Program-made: the position numbers and the translations under genes
The notes under the pieces: model-generated
What the model saw: only the letters and a program-made list of their open reading frames with translations
Told to the model about the DNA's origin: nothing
The model's database searches: none
Shown here: positions 18,930 to 26,668 of the stretch, one piece after another
How positions within the stretch are numbered: the first letter of the stretch is position 1
Layout: each line of letters opens with the position of its first letter
DNA from: Nostocoides sp. Soil756
Lineage (GTDB): Bacteria > Actinomycetota > Actinomycetes > Actinomycetales > Dermatophilaceae
Assembly: GCF_001428065.1 (NCBI RefSeq)
Contig: NZ_LMSE01000006.1
Coordinates: 62,437 to 126,436 of the forward strand
Length of the DNA: 64,000 bases
Reading direction: 5' to 3'

Positions 18930-19742
18930 GTGCCCGAGCTGCCGGAGGTCGAGTCGGCCCGCGCCGCCATCGAGCGCTCCGGCCTGCACCGCACCATCAC
19001 CGACGTCGACGACACCGACACCTACGAATGCCGCCCGCACCCGCCGGGCGAGATCCGCGACGCCCTCGTCGGGCACCAGCTGGTGGCCGCGCACCGGCGC
19101 GGCAAGTCCATCTGGTGCGAGGTCGGCGGCGCAGGCTCACCCACCCTGGGCATCCACCTCGGGATGAGCGGGCGCATCGTCATCGCCGGCCCCGAGGGGG
19201 AGGACGAGGGCGGTGACTACCAGGGCTCGGGGCGCCGCGCCGACCCGCGGCGGCGCAAGGAGGAGTGGTTCCGCTTCACGCTGACCTTCGACGGTGGCGC
19301 CCGGCTGCGGCTGCTCGACCCCCGACGGCTCGGGCGCATCCGGCTCGACCCCGACATCGACGCCCTCGGCCCCGACGCCGAGCAGGTGGGGCGCGAGGAG
19401 TTCCGCAGCCGCATCGGCTGGGGGACCGCGCCGGTCAAGGCGCGCCTGCTGGACCAGGCCAGCATCGCCGGGGTGGGCAACCTGCTGGCCGACGAGGTGC
19501 TGTGGCAGGCACGCATCGACCCGCGCCGCCCCGCCGGCGGCCTGAGCACCGACGAGCTCGACGAGCTGCGGCGTCGCCTGCGCCGGGCCATCCGCGACGC
19601 GCACCGCGACGGCGGCGTGCACACCCTCGAGATCGTGGAGCACCGGGGGCGCGGCGGCCACTGCCCCCGCTGCGGCGCCGAGCTCGCGCGCGCCACCGTG
19701 GGGACCCGGACGACCTGGTGGTGCCCGCGCGAGCAGGTGTGA
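18930..19742 (+). CDS. Fpg/Nei family DNA glycosylase
   Basis: 270-aa base-excision repair glycosylase/AP lyase. It begins with a GTG followed by PELPEVE, so Pro2 (nucleophile) and Glu3 are intact. The central LDQASIAGVGNLLADEVLW is the helix-two-turn-helix. The C-terminal zinc finger HCPRCG...WWCPREQV has only three cysteines; the fourth ligand position is Glu (CxxC-N16-CxxE), so zinc binding may be altered. Also notable is a charged insertion around residues 87-112 (GEDEGGDYQGSGRRADPRRR-like). It belongs to the broad MutM/Nei group; oxidised purine versus pyrimidine preference cannot be told. Confidence 0.85.
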   Translation: MPELPEVESARAAIERSGLHRTITDVDDTDTYECRPHPPGEIRDALVGHQLVAAHRRGKSIWCEVGGAGSPTLGIHLGMSGRIVIAGPEGEDEGGDYQGSGRRADPRRRKEEWFRFTLTFDGGARLRLLDPRRLGRIRLDPDIDALGPDAEQVGREEFRSRIGWGTAPVKARLLDQASIAGVGNLLADEVLWQARIDPRRPAGGLSTDELDELRRRLRRAIRDAHRDGGVHTLEIVEHRGRGGHCPRCGAELARATVGTRTTWWCPREQV

Positions 19743-19769
19743 CGCTTCAGCCCTGGATGCCCACGGCGC

Positions 19770-20153
19770 TCACCCGTCCAGACCCACCGGGACCGGCAGC
19801 GGGCGTACTCCGCCGAGGCACTTGCGGTAGCGGACGTGGGTGGCGTAGTGCTCGAGCGCCTGCCACAGGGTGCGGTGCGCGGCCCACGGCAGCGGGTCGT
19901 CGCCGTGGCGCCACGAGGCGCCGAACGAGACCCACACCGGCACCCAGTGCTCGGCGTCGTCCCAGGCGCCGCGCTTGGCGACCAGGGTTCGGCGGCGGTA
20001 CTGCACCGCCTGGCGCGGGCCGTCGACGCAGATGGGCGCCGTCGCCATCGGCCAGACCCGCAGGTCGTGGTGCATGAGGGCGACCTCGAGCTCGGCGAGC
20101 ACCGCGGGGTCGACGAGGACCGTCGCGACGTTCTCGTGAGGTGGCCGGGTCAC
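19770..20153 (-). CDS. hypothetical protein, unrecognised
   Basis: 127-aa soluble protein I do not recognise. It reads VTRPPHENVATVLVDPAVLA at the N-terminus, with a middle Trp-rich part (DDAEHWVPVWVSFGASWRHGDDPLPW) and a basic end (HVRYRKCLGGVRPLPVPVG). No membrane helix or signal peptide. The start GTG 20153 is chosen because TACCGT lies 7 nt upstream; an earlier GTG at 20177 is the alternative. Gene layout (between fpg-like and exoIII, same strand as exoIII) suggests it could ride on the exoIII transcript. Confidence 0.5.
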   Translation of the reverse strand: MTRPPHENVATVLVDPAVLAELEVALMHHDLRVWPMATAPICVDGPRQAVQYRRRTLVAKRGAWDDAEHWVPVWVSFGASWRHGDDPLPWAAHRTLWQALEHYATHVRYRKCLGGVRPLPVPVGLDG

Positions 20154-20160
20154 GCTCAGC

Positions 20161-20166
20161 ACGGTA
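20161..20166 (-). promoter_or_regulatory. candidate leaderless -10 (TACCGT) of the hypothetical gene
   Basis: Reverse-strand TACCGT with 7 nt to GTG 20153. Confidence 0.4.
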
Positions 20167-20210
20167 ATACGAGGCACCGACGCGCGTCAGCCCCCGACCG
20201 GGGCGCGGGC

Positions 20211-20996
20211 TCAGGCGTCGAGCTGCGCCACGACGGGCGCGTGGTCGCTGGCGCCGGTGCCCTTGCGCTCCTCGCGGTCGATGGCGGCGCCGGCCACCCG
20301 CTCGGCCAACGCCGGCGAGCCCAGCACGAAGTCGATGCGCATCCCGCGCTTCTTCGGGAAGGCGAGGCGCTGGTAGTCCCAGTAGGTGTAGGTGCCCGGC
20401 CCGGGCGCGTGCGGGCGGACGACGTCGACGAAGCCGCCGTCGAGGAAGGACTGGAACGCCGCGCGCTCCGGCGGGCTGACGTGCGTCTTGTCGGCGAAGT
20501 ACTCCATCGACCAGACGTCCTCGTCGCGCGGGGCGATGTTCCAGTCGCCGCACAGCGCCACCGGGGTGCCGTCCTCGGCCCACTCGACCGCCCGCTCGCG
20601 CAGCCGTTCGAGCCAGGCCAGCTTGTAGGCCATGTGCGGGTCGTCGAGGGCGCGGCCGTTGGGGACGTAGAGCGACCACATCCGCACCCCGCCACAGGTG
20701 GCCCCGATGGAGCGGGCCTCGGCGGCCAGCGGCTCGCCCCAGCCGGGGTCGCCGTCGAAGCCGACCTGGACGTCGTCGAGGCCGACGCGGGAGAGGATCG
20801 CCACGCCGTTCCACTGGTTCACGCCGTGGTGGGCCACCTCGTAGCCGAGCGCGCGGAAGCGGTCGTAGGGGAACTGCTCGTCCTTGGCCTTGGTCTCCTG
20901 CATCGCCAGCACGTCGACGTCCGAGCGCTGCAGCCAGGCCTCGACCCGGTCGATGCGGGAGCGGATGGAGTTGACGTTCCAGGTCGCGATGCGCAC
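20211..20996 (-). CDS. xthA: exodeoxyribonuclease III (AP endonuclease, XthA type)
   Basis: 261-aa EEP-superfamily nuclease that cleaves 5' of abasic sites and degrades one DNA strand 3' to 5'. Motifs: RIATWNVNSIRSR start, LAMQETKAKD (metal Glu), SLYVPNGRAL (Tyr and Asn), CGDWNIAPRDEDVW (Asp/Asn), and GASDHAPVVAQLDA (catalytic Asp-His). The GTG at 20996 is preferred over GTG 21005. It gives the family-typical N-terminus and leaves TAGGGT exactly 7 nt upstream. It is divergent from the MDMPI-like gene. Confidence 0.93.
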   Translation of the reverse strand: MRIATWNVNSIRSRIDRVEAWLQRSDVDVLAMQETKAKDEQFPYDRFRALGYEVAHHGVNQWNGVAILSRVGLDDVQVGFDGDPGWGEPLAAEARSIGATCGGVRMWSLYVPNGRALDDPHMAYKLAWLERLRERAVEWAEDGTPVALCGDWNIAPRDEDVWSMEYFADKTHVSPPERAAFQSFLDGGFVDVVRPHAPGPGTYTYWDYQRLAFPKKRGMRIDFVLGSPALAERVAGAAIDREERKGTGASDHAPVVAQLDA

Positions 20997-21003
20997 GGAT
21001 TCC

Positions 21004-21009
21004 ACCCTA
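21004..21009 (-). promoter_or_regulatory. candidate leaderless -10 (TAGGGT) of exoIII
   Basis: Reverse-strand TAGGGT with 7 nt to GTG 20996; the alternative GTG at 21005 would overlap this hexamer, which argues against it. Confidence 0.5.
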
Positions 21010-21053
21010 GCCGCGGGCGCCGACGAGCCGCGCCGGCGTGCTTCACTGGCGAC

Positions 21054-21683
21054 GTGGACGCCCGCACCTCACCCCGCGCCTGGTACGCCGCCGTCTCGGA
21101 CGCCGCCGTCGACGTCGTGGCCCTCGTGCCCGACGACGCGTGGAGCAGCCCCGGCCTCGGGGAGTGGACGATCCGCGAGCTCGTGGCGCACCTCTCGCGA
21201 GCGTGGAGCACGATCGGGGACTACCTGGCCGAACCCGAGCCGGCCGAGGGGACGCCGGTGCTGACGGCGGCCCGCTACCTCACCGTCGGCCTCACCCTGC
21301 CGGGCGTGCACGAGGGGGTCGCGCAGCGCGCCCGGGCCGACGTCGCCGCACTGGGTGACGCTCCCGCCGCCGTCCTCCGTGACCTCGCGCGGAGCGCGAC
21401 CGGGCTCGTGGCGGTGACCGCGGACGACCGGCTCGTCGACACCCGCTTCGGCGCGCTCCGGTTCGACGAGTACCTGCGCACCCGAGCCTTCGAGCTGACC
21501 GTCCACGGCCTCGACCTCACCCGCGCGCTCGGGCTGGCGACCCCGCAGGCCCTCGCCGACGCCGCCGTACCCACGCTGGCGCTCCTGGCCGAGACGGCGG
21601 CCGAACGGAGTTCGTCGGTCGTCCTCCTCGAGTCCCTCGCCGGGCGCCGCGCGCTCCCCGACGGGTACACCCTGCTGTCATGA
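21054..21683 (+). CDS. maleylpyruvate isomerase N-terminal (mycothiol-dependent DinB-like) family protein
   Basis: 209-aa protein of the actinobacterial TIGR03083/MDMPI-N family (DinB fold). The N-terminal AWYAAVSDAAVDVVALVPDDAW, PGLGEWTIRELVAHLSRAWSTIGDYL (helix with the first metal His) and RTRAFELTVHGLDLTRALGL (second His) follow the mycothiol-dependent isomerase scaffold. Catalytic identity is unknown. The GTG start has only a degenerate TTCACT hexamer at the leaderless position. Its stop overlaps the start of the hydrolase gene (ATGA), so the two, with the SDR gene, form an operon. Confidence 0.65.
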   Translation: MDARTSPRAWYAAVSDAAVDVVALVPDDAWSSPGLGEWTIRELVAHLSRAWSTIGDYLAEPEPAEGTPVLTAARYLTVGLTLPGVHEGVAQRARADVAALGDAPAAVLRDLARSATGLVAVTADDRLVDTRFGALRFDEYLRTRAFELTVHGLDLTRALGLATPQALADAAVPTLALLAETAAERSSSVVLLESLAGRRALPDGYTLLS

Positions 21684-22573
21684 CCGGAGCCGACGAGACC
21701 ACCGACCTCGATGTCGACGGCGTCCGGATCCGGGTCCGCCGACGCGGCTCGGGGTCGCCGCTGCTGCTCCTGCACGGCTACCCGCAGACCCACCGGATGT
21801 GGGACGGGGTGGCCACGGTGCTGGCCGAGCGGCACGAGGTCATCACGCCGGACCTGCGCGGCTACGGCGACAGCAGCGCCCCCGACGGCGGCCCCGACCA
21901 CGCCGGCTACGCCAAGCGCGCGATGGCCGCGGACGTCGTCGCCGTGATGGCCGCGCTCGGGCACGAGCGCTTCGCCGTGGCCGGGCACGACCGCGGCGGC
22001 CGGGTCGCCCACCGGCTCGCCCTCGACCATCCGCAGGCCGTGACGCGGCTGGCGGTGCTCGACATCGCCCCGACCTTGCACATGGTCGAGAACACCGACC
22101 GGCAACTGGCGTACGGCTACTACCACTGGTTCTTCCTGGCCCAGCCCGACGGCCTGCCCGAGCGGCTCATCGGCGCCGACCCCGGGTGGTTCCTCCGCGA
22201 GAAGCTGCGGCGCTGGTCGGCGCCGGGCACGGTGTTCGACGAGGAGCGGGTGGCCGAGTACGTGCGCTGCTTCTCGCGCCCCGAGGTCGTGCACGCCTCC
22301 TGCGAGGACTACCGCGCGGCGCTCGGGGTCGACCTCGACCACGACCGGGCCAGCCGCGAGGCGGGCCAGCGGGTGGGATGCCCGCTGCTGGTGCTGTGGG
22401 GCGAGGCCGGGTTCGTGGCGCGCAGCTACGACGTCCTCGACGTGTGGCGGCGCTACGCCGACGACGTGCGGGGCCGAGCGGTGCCCGGTGGCCACTTCTG
22501 CCCCGAGGAGTCCCCCGCCGAGGTGGCCGCCGCGCTGGTGGAGTTCTTCGCGGTCGACGGGGCCGCCGGATGA
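21680..22573 (+). CDS. alpha/beta hydrolase, fluoroacetate dehalogenase/epoxide hydrolase-like
   Basis: 297-aa alpha/beta-hydrolase with an Asp nucleophile: oxyanion HGYPQTHRMW (32-41), DLRGYGDSSAP (58-68), nucleophile elbow GHDRGGR with D104, the cap segment YYHWFFLAQPDGLPE, and the C-terminal His in PGGHFCPEESP. HGYPQTH and the D-R-G-G elbow are characteristic of the fluoroacetate dehalogenase (DehH1/FAc-DEX) group, so ester, epoxide or C-halogen cleavage is possible. It overlaps both neighbours by 4 nt (ATGA junctions), indicating tight translational coupling. Confidence 0.8.
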   Translation: MTGADETTDLDVDGVRIRVRRRGSGSPLLLLHGYPQTHRMWDGVATVLAERHEVITPDLRGYGDSSAPDGGPDHAGYAKRAMAADVVAVMAALGHERFAVAGHDRGGRVAHRLALDHPQAVTRLAVLDIAPTLHMVENTDRQLAYGYYHWFFLAQPDGLPERLIGADPGWFLREKLRRWSAPGTVFDEERVAEYVRCFSRPEVVHASCEDYRAALGVDLDHDRASREAGQRVGCPLLVLWGEAGFVARSYDVLDVWRRYADDVRGRAVPGGHFCPEESPAEVAAALVEFFAVDGAAG

Positions 22574-23346
22574 GCACCGCCCTGGTCACCGGCGCGTCCG
22601 CCGGCATCGGTCGTGCGTTCGCGCTGCGGCTGGCCCGGGAGGGGAGCGACCTCGTGCTGGTGGCCCGCGACCGCGCCCGCCTCGAGCGGATGGCCGCCGA
22701 GCTGCGCGCCCAGCACGGGGTGCAGGTCGAGGTGCTGGTGGCCGACCTGTCGGACCGCCCGCAGACCGAGGAGGTGTGCCGCCGGCTGGCCGACCCCGAG
22801 CGTCCGGTCGACCTGCTCGTCAACAACGCGGGCTTCGGCCTGCGACGGTCCTTCCTCGACAACGACCTGCGCGAGGAGGAGACCGGCCTCGACGTGATGG
22901 TGCGCGCCGTGCTGCTGACCTCGCACGCGGCCGGGCGGGCCATGCGCGAACGCGGGCGGGGCGCGATCCTCAACGTCTCGTCGGTGGCGTCGTTCATCGC
23001 GAACGGCACCTACTCGGCCGAGAAGGCCTTCGTGACGGTGTTCTCCGAAGGGCTCGCGAGCGAGCTCGCGGGCACCGGCGTCACGGTGACCGCCGTGTGC
23101 CCGGGCTTCACCCGCACCGAGTTCCACGACCGGGCCCGGATGCGCATCTCGGCGCTGCCCGAGGCGCTGTGGCTCGACGCGGACGTGGTGGTGGCCCAGG
23201 CGCTGGCCGACGTGGCGGCAGGCCGGGTGCTGTCGGTGCCCGGGGTGCAGTGGAAGGTCGTGACGGCGCTGGTGCGCGCGGCCCCGCGGCCCCTCGTGCG
23301 CGGTGGTGCGATGCGCGCCCTCGACCGTTTCCGCCGCCGGAGCTGA
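22570..23346 (+). CDS. short-chain dehydrogenase/reductase
   Basis: 258-aa classical SDR. The cofactor motif is TGASAGIGRA (8-17), the NNAG motif appears in LLVNNAGFGLRRSF, and the catalytic Ser is in ILNVSSVASF with the Tyr-x3-Lys in TYSAEKAF. PGFTRTEFHDRA follows, typical of the DltE/YdfG-like subgroup acting on acyl or sterol-like substrates. The ATG overlaps the hydrolase stop (ATGA). The cofactor is probably NADP(H), judged by ARDRARLER after the second strand. Third gene of the 21054-23346 operon. Confidence 0.85.
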   Translation: MSTALVTGASAGIGRAFALRLAREGSDLVLVARDRARLERMAAELRAQHGVQVEVLVADLSDRPQTEEVCRRLADPERPVDLLVNNAGFGLRRSFLDNDLREEETGLDVMVRAVLLTSHAAGRAMRERGRGAILNVSSVASFIANGTYSAEKAFVTVFSEGLASELAGTGVTVTAVCPGFTRTEFHDRARMRISALPEALWLDADVVVAQALADVAAGRVLSVPGVQWKVVTALVRAAPRPLVRGGAMRALDRFRRRS

Positions 23347-23381
23347 CCACGGCCACCCGCGCGGCCGCGGTGCGCGAGCGA

Positions 23382-23591
23382 TCAGTCGACGTCGAAGATC
23401 GAGTGCGCGTCGTAGAAGTGCAGGACGTAGCGGCAGTGGGAGCACACCATCAGGGTCATCCGGTGCGACGTGAACCCCCACCGTGACTCCTGGCGCGACT
23501 CCTCGCGCTGGAACACCGTGTTGGCGCAGAGGGGGCAGCGCAGCTGCGGCTTGCCCCCCTCGCTGGTCGGGGCCGGTCCGTACTCGCTCAT
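23382..23591 (-). CDS. small zinc-ribbon protein
   Basis: 69-aa protein with two CxxC knuckles, CPLC and CSHC, 34 residues apart, around an aromatic basic region (REESRQESRWGFTSHRM). It ends HFYDAHSIFDVD. This pattern matches a one-domain zinc ribbon, as seen in small actinobacterial proteins of unknown role; nucleic-acid or protein binding is likely. The start ATG follows GGGAGGACACC (SD-like). The frame stays open a further 41 codons upstream, but that part is arginine-rich noise. Convergent with the SDR gene, divergent from pyrE. Confidence 0.65.
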   Translation of the reverse strand: MSEYGPAPTSEGGKPQLRCPLCANTVFQREESRQESRWGFTSHRMTLMVCSHCRYVLHFYDAHSIFDVD

Positions 23592-23713
23592 GGTGTCCTC
23601 CCGGAGGTCGCGGGCCGGACGCCCGCTGGTCTGACGTGGGACGCGACGGCCGGTGGTGCCGTTCCCGCGGGGCTCGCGGCGAACCGCGGCCACGCCCCCC
23701 GGCCGCGACGCCA

Positions 23714-23719
23714 TACCGT
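23714..23719 (+). promoter_or_regulatory. candidate leaderless -10 (TACCGT) of pyrE
   Basis: TACCGT lies 6 nt before GTG 23726 without a Shine-Dalgarno. It fixes the start inside a much longer open frame. Confidence 0.5.
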
Positions 23720-23725
23720 AGAGGC

Positions 23726-24280
23726 GTGACCGACATCGCCGCCGACCGTACCCGCCTCCTCGAGATCGTCCGTGCCAAGGCCGTCGTCCACGGCCGGGTC
23801 ACCCTCTCGTCCGGGAAGGAGGCCGACTACTACGTCGACCTGCGCCGCATCACCCTCGACGGCGAGGCCAGCCCGCTCGTCGGTCGGGTCATGCGTGACC
23901 TCGTGGCCGACCTGGAGTTCGACGCCGTGGGCGGTCTGACCCTGGGCGCCGACCCGGTGGCGACGGCGATGCTGCACGCCGCCGCGGCCGCGGGCGAGCG
24001 GCTCGACGCCTTCGTGGTGCGCAAGGCCGGCAAGGCGCACGGCCTCCAGCAGCGCATCGAGGGTCCCTCCATCGAGGGCCGGCGGGTGCTCGTGGTCGAG
24101 GACACCTCGACCACCGGCGCCTCCCCCCTCGAGGCCGCCCGCGCCGCGCAGGAGGCCGGCGCCACCGTCGTGGCCGTCGCCACCATCGCCGACCGGGCCA
24201 CCGGTGCGGCCGCGGTGTTCGCCGACGCCGGCCTCGAGTACCGGCACGTCTACGGCCTCGAGGACCTCGGGCTGGCCTGA
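23726..24280 (+). CDS. pyrE: orotate phosphoribosyltransferase
   Basis: 184-aa enzyme of de novo UMP synthesis: orotate plus PRPP gives OMP. Signature elements: RVTLSSGKEADYYVDLRR (substrate loop), GLTLGADPVATAM, FVVRKAGKAHGLQQRIEG (catalytic flexible loop with Lys), and the PRPP motif VLVVEDTSTTGASPL. Length is normal for the actinobacterial enzyme. The long frame upstream overlaps the zinc-ribbon gene and is not coding. Not clustered with other pyr genes. Confidence 0.95.
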   Translation: MTDIAADRTRLLEIVRAKAVVHGRVTLSSGKEADYYVDLRRITLDGEASPLVGRVMRDLVADLEFDAVGGLTLGADPVATAMLHAAAAAGERLDAFVVRKAGKAHGLQQRIEGPSIEGRRVLVVEDTSTTGASPLEAARAAQEAGATVVAVATIADRATGAAAVFADAGLEYRHVYGLEDLGLA

Positions 24281-24334
24281 CCGGCCCACTACGCTCGCAC
24301 CACCAGGCCCGCGCGGCCCGACCGAGGAGTTGCC

Positions 24335-24961
24335 ATGACCATCGCGATCATCGTCGTCGTCGTCCTGCTGGTGGTCGTCGTCGGCTGGGCCGTCGCCACC
24401 TACAACGGGCTGGTCCGGCTGCGCAACCTGGTGCAGGAGGCCTGGCGCCAGATCGACGTCGAGCTGACCCGCCGGCACGACCTCATCGGCAACCTCGTCG
24501 AGACCGTCAAGGGCTACGCGGCGCACGAGCGCGGCACCCTCGAGGACGTCGTCACCGCACGCTCGGCGGCGATGGCGCCCGGCCAGTCGCCGGCGCAGCA
24601 GGCCGAGAGCGAGAACATGCTCAGCCAGGCGCTCGGGCGACTGCTGGCGATCGCCGAGGCCTACCCCGACCTCAAGGCCAACCAGAACTTCCTCGCGCTG
24701 CAGACCGAGCTGACCTCCACGGAGGACCGCATCGCCTCGGCGCGGCGCTACTACAACGCCACCGTGCGCGACCTGAACACCAAGGTCGAGACGGTGCCCT
24801 CGAACATCATCGCGGGGATGTTCCACGTCGGCCGGGCCGAGTACTTCGAGGCCGTCGGGGAGCAGCGCGAGGCCCCGCGGGTCGACTTCGGCCAGCACGA
24901 CGCCGTCATCCCGCCGCCCAGCGGCTACGCGGGCGGCACCACCCCGCCGCCGCCCGCCTGA
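24335..24961 (+). CDS. LemA family membrane protein
   Basis: 208-aa LemA protein: one N-terminal transmembrane helix (about 3-24, IAIIVVVVLLVVVVGWAVATYN) followed by a helical exterior domain with the family block YNGLVRLRNLVQEAWRQIDVEL and RRHDLIGNLVETVKGYAAHE, plus ARRYYNATVRDLNTKVETVPSNIIAGMF. The C-terminal tail is Pro/Gly-rich. The role is unclear in bacteria; LemA is linked to envelope stress. A leadered promoter TACGCT at 24290-24295 and GAGGAG before the ATG are visible. Confidence 0.9.
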   Translation: MTIAIIVVVVLLVVVVGWAVATYNGLVRLRNLVQEAWRQIDVELTRRHDLIGNLVETVKGYAAHERGTLEDVVTARSAAMAPGQSPAQQAESENMLSQALGRLLAIAEAYPDLKANQNFLALQTELTSTEDRIASARRYYNATVRDLNTKVETVPSNIIAGMFHVGRAEYFEAVGEQREAPRVDFGQHDAVIPPPSGYAGGTTPPPPA

Positions 24962-24970
24962 CGGAGGCGG

Positions 24971-25402
24971 TCAGCGGACGGCCGTGTGCAGGAGGTCGCG
25001 CAGTGGACCGTCCATGGGCACCGGCCGCCGGGTGTGCGGGTCGACGTAGACGTGGACCCAGTGCCCGACGGCCGCGACGGTGCGCGGCTCGGCGGCCGGC
25101 GCCAGGGCGAGCTCGTACGTGACGCTGCTGGTGCCCAGCCGGGTCACCCGCAGCCCCACGGCGAGGTCGTCGGGGTAGTGCAGCTCGTCGAGGAAGCGGC
25201 AGCCGGACTCGGCCACCACACCGAGAGGCGCGTCCGGGCCGGGCGCCGGCAGGCTCCGCAGCAGCCAGGTGTTGATGGCCGAGTCGAACAGCTGGTAGTA
25301 GACCGCGTTGTTGAGGTGCCCGTACACGTCGTTGTCGGACCACCGGCTCGTGACCACCTGCACGACGGGGAAGTCGGCCAGGAGCGGGCGTTCGTCGCTC
25401 AT
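24971..25402 (-). CDS. acyl-CoA thioesterase, hotdog fold (4HBT family)
   Basis: 143-aa thioesterase of the 4-hydroxybenzoyl-CoA/YbgC-like group. The motif WSDNDVYGHLNNAVYYQLFD contains the catalytic Asp (D25) and the GHxNN loop. CRFLDELHYPDDLAVGLRV and AVGHWVHVYVDPHTRRPVPM are the following strands. It hydrolyses acyl-CoA; the acyl chain is unknown. The start ATG overlaps the stop of the upstream alcohol dehydrogenase (4 nt), so it is translationally coupled to it. Convergent with lemA. Confidence 0.85.
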   Translation of the reverse strand: MSDERPLLADFPVVQVVTSRWSDNDVYGHLNNAVYYQLFDSAINTWLLRSLPAPGPDAPLGVVAESGCRFLDELHYPDDLAVGLRVTRLGTSSVTYELALAPAAEPRTVAAVGHWVHVYVDPHTRRPVPMDGPLRDLLHTAVR

Positions 25403-26517
25403 CGGCCCACCCCGTCGAACGTGACGACCTGGCGCACGGCCCGCCCGGACGCGAGCTCGTCCATCGCGGCGTTGACCTCGTGCAGCCCGATGCGGGAGGT
25501 GACCAGCTGCTCGACCGGCAGCCGGCCCGCCCGCCAGCGCTCGACGAACAGGGGGATGTCGCGCCGCGGCACCGCCGAGCCGAGGTAGCTGCCGATGATC
25601 GAGCGGCCCTGCGCCACGAGGGCCAGGGGCGAGACGGCCGCCAGGGCGTCGGGGGCGGGCAGCCCCACGGTCACCATCCGGCCGCCGGGGCCGGTGAGCG
25701 CCACCCCGGCCTCGAACGCTCGGACGTTGCCGGCGGCCTCGACGACGACGTCGGCGGCCACGCCGTCGGCCAGCGCCTCCTGGGGGGTCAGGGCCCGGTG
25801 GGCGCCGAGCTGGCGGGCCTGGGCCAGCTTGGCCTCGAGGGTGTCGACGGCGACCACCGTGACGTCGGGCTCCCCGAGTGCGGTGAGCAGTGCGGCCATC
25901 CCGACGCCGCCCAGCCCCACCACGGCCACCGTCTGCCCCGGCTGCGGGCGACCGGCGTTGACGACGGCCCCGCCGCCGGTGAGCACGGCGCAGCCCATCA
26001 GGGCGGCGACCTCCGGCGGCACGTCGTCCTCGACGGGCACGACCGAGCGGGTGTCGACGACGGCGTGGGTGGCGAAGCCGGAGACGCCCAGGTGGTGATG
26101 GACCGGGATGCCGTCACGGGTCAGGCGGCGGGCGCCGTCCATCAGCGTGCCCGCGGTGTTGGCCGCGCTGCCGGGGGCGCAGGGGACCAGGCCGCCCGAG
26201 CGGCAGCCGGCGCACTCCCCGCAGCGGGGGAGGAAGGTCATGATGACGCGCGAGCCGACCGCCACGTCGGTGACGTCGGCCCCCACGGCCTCGACGACGC
26301 CCGCGGCCTCGTGGCCCAGCAGCATCGGCACCGGGCGCGGGCGGTTGCCGTCGACGACCGAGAGATCGGAGTGGCACAGCCCCGCAGCCTCGATCCGGAC
26401 CAGCAGCTCGTGCGGCCCGGGCCCGTCGAGGTCGAGCTCGCCGACGGTGATGGGGCGGCTGTCGCGGTACGGGCCGGCGCGGCCGACCTCCTCGAGCACG
26501 GCTCCGGTGATCTTCAC
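25399..26517 (-). CDS. zinc-dependent alcohol dehydrogenase (MDR family)
   Basis: 372-aa medium-chain dehydrogenase. Catalytic zinc ligands are C48 in AAGLCHSD, H69/E70 in LLGHEAAG and a Cys in AALMGCAVLTGGG; structural zinc is C99, C102, C105, C113 (CGECAGCRSGGLVPC). The NAD-binding VVGLGGVGMAALL follows. The class III/mycothiol-type arrangement (GCAVLTG, IVGSYLGS-like end) suggests oxidation of a primary alcohol or formaldehyde adduct. It forms an operon with the thioesterase, implying a shared acyl/aldehyde substrate route. The GTG start is placed by a TAGGGT 6 nt upstream. Confidence 0.88.
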   Translation of the reverse strand: MKITGAVLEEVGRAGPYRDSRPITVGELDLDGPGPHELLVRIEAAGLCHSDLSVVDGNRPRPVPMLLGHEAAGVVEAVGADVTDVAVGSRVIMTFLPRCGECAGCRSGGLVPCAPGSAANTAGTLMDGARRLTRDGIPVHHHLGVSGFATHAVVDTRSVVPVEDDVPPEVAALMGCAVLTGGGAVVNAGRPQPGQTVAVVGLGGVGMAALLTALGEPDVTVVAVDTLEAKLAQARQLGAHRALTPQEALADGVAADVVVEAAGNVRAFEAGVALTGPGGRMVTVGLPAPDALAAVSPLALVAQGRSIIGSYLGSAVPRRDIPLFVERWRAGRLPVEQLVTSRIGLHEVNAAMDELASGRAVRQVVTFDGVGR

Positions 26518-26523
26518 GTCGCC

Positions 26524-26529
26524 ACCCTA
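26524..26529 (-). promoter_or_regulatory. candidate leaderless -10 (TAGGGT) of the alcohol dehydrogenase operon
   Basis: Reverse-strand TAGGGT with 6 nt to GTG 26517. Confidence 0.5.
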
Positions 26530-26668
26530 GGGGCGCCCGGGGCCCGGTGGGCGGCTCTGGCACCGCCGGCCGTGGTCGTCGGCCGGCCGTGGTCGTCCAC
26601 CGGTCGGTGGACCACGGGTCCACCGCCCGGGCCTCGCGCGCGGCGGCGGGCACCAGCACCCTGGAGGT

